Positions 58,028 through 64,000 of a stretch of DNA of 64,000 nucleotides are shown piece after piece (the stretch's first letter is position 1; every line of letters begins with the position of its first letter). The stretch covers positions 1,596,812 through 1,660,811 of the forward strand of contig NW_020194589.1 of NCBI RefSeq assembly GCF_002865645.1, in the 5' to 3' direction. The position numbers and the translations under genes were made by a program. The notes under the pieces were generated by a model. That model worked only from the letters and a program-made list of their open reading frames with translations, was not told the DNA's origin and searched no databases. Source of the stretch: Hyaloscypha bicolor E. Lineage: Eukaryota; Ascomycota; Leotiomycetes; Helotiales; Hyaloscyphaceae.

Positions 58028-59776
58028 TCAAACCATGGATTTCTCATTGCTAACTTCGATCGTCTCCTCAGCCGACGTTGAGTTCCCGCCCTTGTTAACG
58101 AGACCCATATCCGCCGCGAAGGTAGAGTGGGGCACCCACTTTGAGGAAGTCCGAGGAGATGTCTCTTCCAGCATGCGGTCCACTTGCTCGAGGGAGAGAC
58201 CCTTGGTCTCAGGGACGAGAAAGTATGCGAATGTGAGAGATATGCAGCAGAGTCCTCCCCACATGAAGAACACCTTGGCACCGAGGTTTGCATCGTGCTT
58301 CTCTGTACCCACGAGGTATGGAGTGATAACGCCGATGATCTGATATCGGTTAGTAATGCTTTGATGTCGCGGGGGAGACAAGAGGAGGGACTCACGCAGT
58401 TCCAAAACCAGTTGGAGGAGGTGGCAAGACCAACACCTCGGGAGCGGATCGGAATGGGGAAGACTTCTCCAACGACGACCCATGCGACAGGTCCCCAGGT
58501 GACTGAGAAGAAAGCGATGTTGAAGCAGATAAAGGCAATCATCGCAGAAACAGCGGAATTGTTGTGTTTCTCGAGCCTTCCGGCAGTGACGCCAATAACG
58601 CCTACAATGAGTTGCGATGCGATCATACCAACTGCCCCCCATATAAGAAGGCTTCGGCGGCCAATCTTGTCAACGGCCCAGAACGCAACTGGAGTGCAGA
58701 CTGTATTGACGAGTGCGGTGAGGATAGAGATCAAGAACGGATTGTGAATCGTTCCAAGGGAGGTGAAGAATACATTTCCAAAGTAGAAGATAAAGTTGAT
58801 ACCAGTGAGTTGTTGCATCATTTGCATCATGATACCGAGAATTGACCTTCGAAGGTTGCTGCTTCCGTCGGAAAGCGAGCCTGAGAAGCAATTGGTCCAG
58901 CCTCCGATATATGATGTTTGTGGGATAACAGACTGCTCGTACTCAAAATTCGCAACAATTTCTGCTAGTTCGTCTTGGATGTATTCGGAATCTATTGGCT
59001 GTCCACGGACGGAAGCTAGAGCTTTTGCGGCCTCCTCGACCCTCCCCTTTTTGACGAAGTAACGCGGTGATTCGGGAAGGAACACTAGACCAATAGCTAA
59101 GACAAGAGCCCAAGCGAATTGGATGGCGATGGGAATACGGTATGATCCACTGTCGTTTCGCTGCTTCGTGCCGTAAACAGCGCCGTTGGCGATAAGAATA
59201 CCGATTGTAATGCAGAATTGGTATCCGGAAACGAGAGCACCGCGAACCTTTCGGGGAGCAATTTCTGACATGTATAATATGACTACTGAAGTTAGCTGAA
59301 TGCTGTCTAATGGGGAAGAAATACTAGGAAACCATACCAATGGCCGAAATGAAACGACCAGGGACCATGACTCCCAGACTCGTTGAAGCAGTCTCGAGGA
59401 TACATCCAACTGTGAAAACTCCGCATCCGACGATAATAGTCACGCGACGACCAATAAAATCGGCAATGTCTCCAGCCGCGATAGCACCGAAAAATGTACC
59501 AGCTGAAAGAATCGACGTAGTCAAAGACTGATCCTGAGCCGTAAGGTGGAAGGCGTTTACAGCAGCTGTGTCACTGGCAGCTGGCTTAGGGAGGCCGGTG
59601 TATTGGGTGATAAAATATGGCATGGCCAGAACACCAGACATCCAACCGGTGTCATACCCGAAAAAGATGCCCCCAAACGCAGCAAAGGCACATATGAGGT
59701 AAGCTTTCAGTGTGACTGGAGCTTCGATCCGGCCGACATCAGTCGTGCCATGGATAGCAACTCCTCCGCCGCCCAT
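58028..59776 (-). CDS. MFS sugar transporter (HXT/RGT2 type)
   Basis: Facilitates hexose uptake across the plasma membrane by proton symport or facilitated diffusion; the substrate is not determinable from sequence. Three exons: 59776-59338, 59285-58396 and 58339-58028, giving 546 residues, within the family range. Twelve helices are expected. Signature motifs: FGGIFFGYDTGWMSGV (helix 1), DFIGRR (loop 2-3), LYMSEIAPRKVRGALVSGYQ, PESPRYFVKKGR, QQLTGINFIFYFG (helix 7), DKIGRRSLL, GPVAWVVVGEVFPIPIRSRGVGLATSSNWFWN and, across intron 2, VPETKGLSLEQVDRML. Intron 2 (GTGAGT...CAG, 56 nt) joins WNC to IIGVITPYLV. Intron 1 (GTATGG...TTCAG, 51 nt) leaves a junction about five residues shorter than usual (family GIGVGxxSxxxxLYxSE); the acceptor may be two or three bases off, or a small deletion exists. 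The ATG is in good context (CACCATGG). Upstream CreA-type sites suggest glucose repression. Confidence 0.85.
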
Positions 59777-60143
59777 GGTGAAGTTGTTGCGGTTGGTGCG
59801 TTGTAAGTTGTACGGAGACCAGATCCGGACAACCGACGGTGGTTGAACGGGGAAAAATTAAAAAGACGTGGAGGGGACAAGAGTAGGGAGAAACCAAAAA
59901 GTGGCAGGTCGATGAACTTATACTACAACCCAGCAGGAGAGAGAAAATCAAGATACCTACGCAAATATGTAATCCAGCACATCTAAGCCAGTTAATGACT
60001 TCGGTCCTCGATAGACCGAGGTCATGCAGATGGAGCTTGGAGCTGGGAGTGGGTCCGGGGAATAAATTGTCGAGTTGAATTAGACACCTTTGAAAGTCGT
60101 GAGGTTATTTGAAATCGACAAATCCAAAAAGGCCCTTCTTAAA
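59777..60143. other. Proximal promoter of the sugar transporter
   Basis: 5' flank of the transporter. It contains CCGGACAACCGACGG at about 59827-59841, a CGG/CCG-rich stretch that could bind a zinc-cluster factor; this is speculative. Confidence 0.35.
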
Positions 60144-60208
60144 GTGGAGCAAAAGTGGAGCGAACGGTGGAGCGGAAGGCACAGTTGTGGAGGTACCTTC
60201 GTCCCCGC
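60144..60208. promoter_or_regulatory. Cluster of CreA/CRE1-type sites upstream of the transporter
   Basis: GTGGAG occurs at 60144, 60155, 60167 and 60187, and CCCCGC at 60203. All fit SYGGRG or its complement, the binding consensus of the carbon catabolite repressor CreA/CRE1, where pairs of sites are typical of functional targets. They lie about 370-430 bp upstream of the transporter ATG. Five sites in 65 bp is dense for a 6-bp degenerate motif, but part of the density comes from a short GTGGAGC repeat. Confidence 0.5.
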
Positions 60209-61303
60209 CCCCGGATTGGTGTAAGTGAGGAATCTTGTATGATTATCGGTCCTTCTACACAGACTTTATTGGGTGGATGTGCCTTATAGGAATAGATAAA
60301 AGGTGCGCGCTTAAATGTGGCAGAGGAGTGTGGCCTCGACGTCGTTCGCGAACCGAAAGGGGACTCGCGTACATTGACATCTACGGAAAGCACGGCACCT
60401 ACTCGCTAAAGCCCCTTAAAACGTGGGGCTGAACAAGCTACGTTACTCGAGAACCGCATGAGCTGTTAACAAAAGAGGTTTCGGCGCAAATCAAGCTTTG
60501 TCACTTTACTAAAACACTGCCTCTAAATGGCCAATTTGGCAGCCTGGATCGTACAGAAGTATTATTCCTGAATTGCAATCGGCCTATAAGACCCATATAG
60601 TAAAGCTCCAATGTTGAACACGTGTGACCGATATCATGACAGATGCCTCAACCCTCCAGACTCCCCAAGGCGGAGTGGGTGGTCGGGGAGGCTACGAGGA
60701 TCCACCTTATCGAACGCCTAGCCTCGGCGGCTCTGTGGAGCCCGGGGCTCCCTTTCGAACTAGATGCTTACTGTACTAAGAACGCTCGGTTTTCAGCCCC
60801 GGGCTGGCAGATATCAAATGGACACTACGGAGAATCTCTCCGACACTGAGCGGTAAGGCTATGAACTAGTCGTTCCAGTGGTCAAAGTCCTTGGTGAGCC
60901 GAAATATCAGCGGATGAGTAGAAACAGCTAGGTGGACTGCCCAACCTTGAGAACACGTCAGACCATCCAAAGCGTCTCAAGGACGATATCTATCCAGAAG
61001 TATATCCCTGAAAGACGGATATCTGAATTCCAAGATGGACCGAATTTCCAAGCCGGAAAGTGCATGTTTTCATTGAATAATACAACTGGGAGACTCACAG
61101 GACTTCTCTCCGGGTTGTTTCTCTTCCTCATCTTCAATTCCTCCTTCTGTATTCTTCACATGTAGTGTAATTTTCGCTATAAAGTATTGCAATCCCAGTG
61201 AAACCTCTGAGCGACCGCCTCAGTCATATACCGAGCCATTAACGACTGTCATAATCAAGTGAAAAGGAATCGAAGCGATCGAGTGCATTAGTAGATCCAA
61301 CTC
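60209..61303. other. Intergenic; no supported gene
   Basis: Normal composition. Frames at 60643-60849 and 60932-61165 have no recognisable domain. A CCCCGGGCT/AGCCCCGGG inverted pair lies at about 60739-60805. Nothing else seen. Confidence 0.4.
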
Positions 61304-63907
61304 TCAATATATCGTGACCTCACGATCTGCGGCATTCCGGAACCAAAGCCCCGGTACTTCATTTGCAAGTCCAATCCGCATAAAGCCATCCGAGCGACCA
61401 GGAAAACTGCATTCTTTGAGGAAAAGCGCCACATGTTTGGGTGGCCGACCATACTGAAGCATACTCAAGCAAAAGACAGGACGCGGGTCAAGTTCCGCTA
61501 TTTCGTTTCGAGCATCAACCATGACTACCACCTTCTGATCTGAGCCTTCCTTTCGCAAGTAAGAAATGGGAGAAATGCCTGCTCGCGCATCTCGTGAGTA
61601 CAAGTGAGCGAGGACCCCGCGAAGTTTCGCAAAGCCGTCTCGTACTTCTCCTGTTCGGTTGAAGGTTGCTGTTTCGCATTTTGCCTCGAGAACCGATGCA
61701 GAAGGTTGGTGCCTTGAAGTAAACGGTGGAAAGGTAATTGGACCAGCTCTCGAAGCCCACGAGAAAGACGGCGCAAAGTATATGCGATGTCGGGAACATT
61801 CCATTCCGTCCTCGGATCTCCAAAGTAAGCCGTGCACCAAGCCCTTTTGCCATAAACCGGCAAGATAGCCTCCCATCAGATCGGCGGGCATTCTGTCCGC
61901 GACACCGGAGAGAGCTGGGAGAGTGTCCCGCTCGAAGGTCATTTCCTTTGTCGTGTAGTCGCCCAGGACTCGGAACCAGAGGACGGTCTCTTTGTTGCAG
62001 GATGAAGAGAGTGTTGGTCCGAGATATCTATCGCCCTTCCCTGACTTGCGGCTTTCCTGAAGAATTTGTGCGTATGCAAGCTTCATACATCCTGATACAG
62101 CTTCGTCATTGCCTTTCCAAATACCGTCACATTCGCATTGATAGCCAGTTCGGCATTCGAAGACAATTTCCTGCTCCGTGTAGTGAAGGATTCGGGTCGC
62201 AAGAAGTCTCTCTTGGAAGCACTAAGCGCGACTGAACAACGGATATGCAACATCGCTCATCCTCGAATTAAACATATGTTCGTGCTTAATTTGTTTCCTT
62301 GCAAATATTTGGTGAGAGTTCAATGGAGCGGGTATCTCTGCTCTGTTGGTGAAAGAGAGACATGTGCTATCGCTGTCATCTGACGATGTGGCTGCAATGG
62401 TGATAAATGAACCCGCATATATGGAAGCCATTTGTGCCGACTGCTCTTGCCAGTCTTTTATGTCATCTTGTACAATGCACAGCGAGTCGATCCAGACGTA
62501 TCTCAAACCAACCCGGCGAGTAATAGTGATAGCGTCCTGAAAAATTCTGGGAAGTTCTTCCCATTTGATCTCCCGCGTTCGCCGCGTGTAGGTTGTGAGA
62601 GTGGTTTTGATGAGTGACGTTCCCCACCTGTGGGAAAGGGCTGTGTACCTCCCACTCTCGCCAGCAGACTCATAAAGCTTTGGATTTTGACCATCGCTGA
62701 TATCGATCAATCGTTTGGGAAGTGGGGTCGAGTCATTAGAAGGGCATATCTGGTGTTTCATAGTGCATTCCATTATCCATTTTCTTATATTTCGATAGCT
62801 CTCATCTGACTGTGAGTTTGCAGGGATGTGAGAAGCTGATTTGATCACATTCCATGGGCTTGGAGGAGCTCCTATAGAAATTGTATTAACAACTTCGACA
62901 TCAACCTCTGTCTGTGCCTTGATTGAATACCATGCCTTCATAGGGCCCAACGTTCCACACGAACTAGAATGTTCACAGAAAACATCTTCCTCCGTTTATT
63001 GGACCTGAAACATTCTCTCCGTGGCAGGAAAACACCAGCGGATGGTAAAGAGGTTGAAATGAGATGACTTACCACGGAGCAAGTAATATTCCAACCTCAG
63101 ACCCGAAAAATTGACCAACAGCCCTTCTTCGGGATTTGCTACAAAGTTTACCAGTGGAGCATCTTTATAATCCAACTTTAAAGGATCAATAACATCGGTA
63201 ATCCCCTCCTGAAGCATTGCACAAGTTTGACAATCCGGTTTCAGAGATTTTCCGTGGGACGACTCCACTAGCCGCAGGCGATTCTTCAGATCATCCACCG
63301 GCCAGGGTTCGTGTAACTCGAAGTAAGATTTTAGGTACTCGTATCACCTGTCCTTGAAACCGTCACCCTCCTTCCCCCAGTCCAGTATTTCGGGGCAACC
63401 ATTAAGAAAAGATGTCAAAGCACAATGAAAGCTCACATGAGGCTCGGAAGTCGTTGAGGAAGCCACTTCGTTGAGGGCATAGCATACAAGACAGCGTCGA
63501 TTCCAACGATTGCAGTGAGGGGGAATGTTGTGGTAAACCTTCTCGAGGGCTTGGTCGGCAGGATCGTTTGGGACACTAGAAGAGCCCGGAACACTTCTAG
63601 CTGCCTCCGCGTCGATGAGACCTTTCGCATAGCTTGTTATGTCAATTTCCTTAACGCCTTGACGGTCACGGGTTTCGAGGAGGATTGCTATGACCCCGGC
63701 GAAGTTGGCAGCCCTGCGTTGCCCTGCGTCATCGGAGGCAAAGTCCATCTCGCTCGTAGATCCCGGGGAATGTAAATACACCGGGCTCTGCTCTCTGTGG
63801 ACAAAGTTCTTGAACCGCGGAGTGTTGTTGTTCGAAGGTGACAAGAGATATCGTGCACGCGCCAGTGGATGCAGATTGACCGGAACTTGATGGTTCGCCG
63901 AAATCAC
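61304..63907 (-). pseudogene. HET-domain gene (long-leader class) with two RIP-type stops
   Basis: The frame from 63907 reads on to TGA at 63344-63346 and continues in the same frame (YEYLKSYFELHEPWPVDDLKNR, then DCQTCAMLQEGI), so CGA (Arg) to TGA is likely. A donor GTAAGT at 63072 starts an intron; the acceptor is uncertain (GGAAG near 62986 restores frame, TTTCAG at 63005 does not). The HET domain follows: SGRYTALSHRWG, FQDAITITRRVGLRYVWIDSLCIVQDD and QSAQMASIYAGSFITIAATSS. At 62222-62224 a TAG replaces the Trp of the conserved RAW-CFQERLLATR block (TGG to TAG), after which the frame runs on uninterrupted to 61304 (EQEIVFECRTG, LWFRVLGDYTTKEMTFERDTLPALSGVA, GLLWRSEDG, PSFSWASRAG), the normal C-terminal half of this class. 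Apart from the two stops it is complete, so it was lost recently. The best start may be the internal Met at about 63754. Confidence 0.75.
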
Positions 63908-64000
63908 GTGAGCTGAGGCTCCAGCGTCTCAGCTGGGGTAATTCTACATGCAGAACCACCACCACCAGTAAAGCCTTTCATCCCGTTCTTAAGAAGCTCT

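Noticed and set aside
62986..63072. Treating the long HET locus as two or three separate genes
   Set aside because: The frame is the same on both sides of the TGA at 63344 and of the TAG at 62222, the conserved HET blocks continue across the second, and no start codon precedes the middle part.
1..64000. tRNA or rRNA genes
   Set aside because: No cloverleaf-like tRNA sequence or 5S/18S/28S signature was recognised by eye; a covariance-model scan would be needed to exclude short ones.

Overview
The window looks like a piece of a filamentous ascomycete (Pezizomycotina) genome. The genes have short introns (about 50-60 nt) with fungal splice sites. The families present are typical of this group: HET-domain proteins, a fungal ubiquitin-like domain, an ERG6-type sterol methyltransferase, and an HXT-type sugar transporter. 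Very AT-rich, TpA-saturated blocks carry the signature of repeat-induced point mutation (RIP): coding frames of old transposons are broken almost only by TAG/TAA where CAG/CAA or TGG is expected, and LTR ends that should be TG...CA read TA...TA. The species cannot be named from this sequence.

Layout. 1-3.9 kb: a gene-poor edge with a ubiquitin-like/coiled-coil gene, a truncated HET fragment and a hypothetical gene. 3.9-7.8 kb: RIP-degraded AT-rich DNA. 7,835-21,825: a Ty3/gypsy chromovirus (element 1, + strand, TSD ATATT) that contains a second chromodomain gypsy element (element 2, - strand, 14,149-21,141, TSD ATAAT) and, in its 3' LTR, a solo LTR of a third family (21,293-21,583, TSD ATACC). 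21.8-26.6 kb: AT-rich degraded DNA. 26,605-33,708: a Fot1/pogo-type DNA transposon whose right terminal inverted repeat is split by a 5.07-kb Ty1/copia element (28,620-33,692, TSD GGAAC). 33.9-36.5 kb: a HET-ankyrin pseudogene. 37.3-38.4 kb: interleaved inverted repeats, a decaying 26-bp tandem array and AT-rich DNA. 38,363-46,839: another gypsy chromovirus-like element (element 4, TSD ATAAT) whose 3' LTR is split by a 2.4-kb gag-only LTR element (element 3, 44,291-46,672, TSD TTATT). 46.8-48.6 kb: AT-rich. 48.7-64 kb: a gene-bearing segment with a single-pass membrane protein, a solo copia LTR, an ERG6-like methyltransferase, a pseudogene of a fungal multi-TM family, an F-box-like/2EXR-like pseudogene, an MFS sugar transporter with a cluster of CreA-type sites upstream, and a broken HET gene.

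How the parts relate. This is an accessory, two-compartment region. Self/non-self recognition genes (HET, HET-ANK, ubiquitin-like domain) sit at the edges of nested transposon blocks. Several single-copy genes next to the repeats carry stops of exactly the type RIP makes (CAA to TAA, CAG to TAG, CGA to TGA, TGG to TAG), which suggests RIP leakage or RIP of formerly duplicated gene-family members. The intact metabolic genes (sterol methyltransferase, sugar transporter) lie further from the AT-rich blocks. Element boundaries are given to the base because both LTRs and the target-site duplications were matched directly. Coding annotation inside the elements is by domain recognition through many stops, so internal boundaries are approximate.
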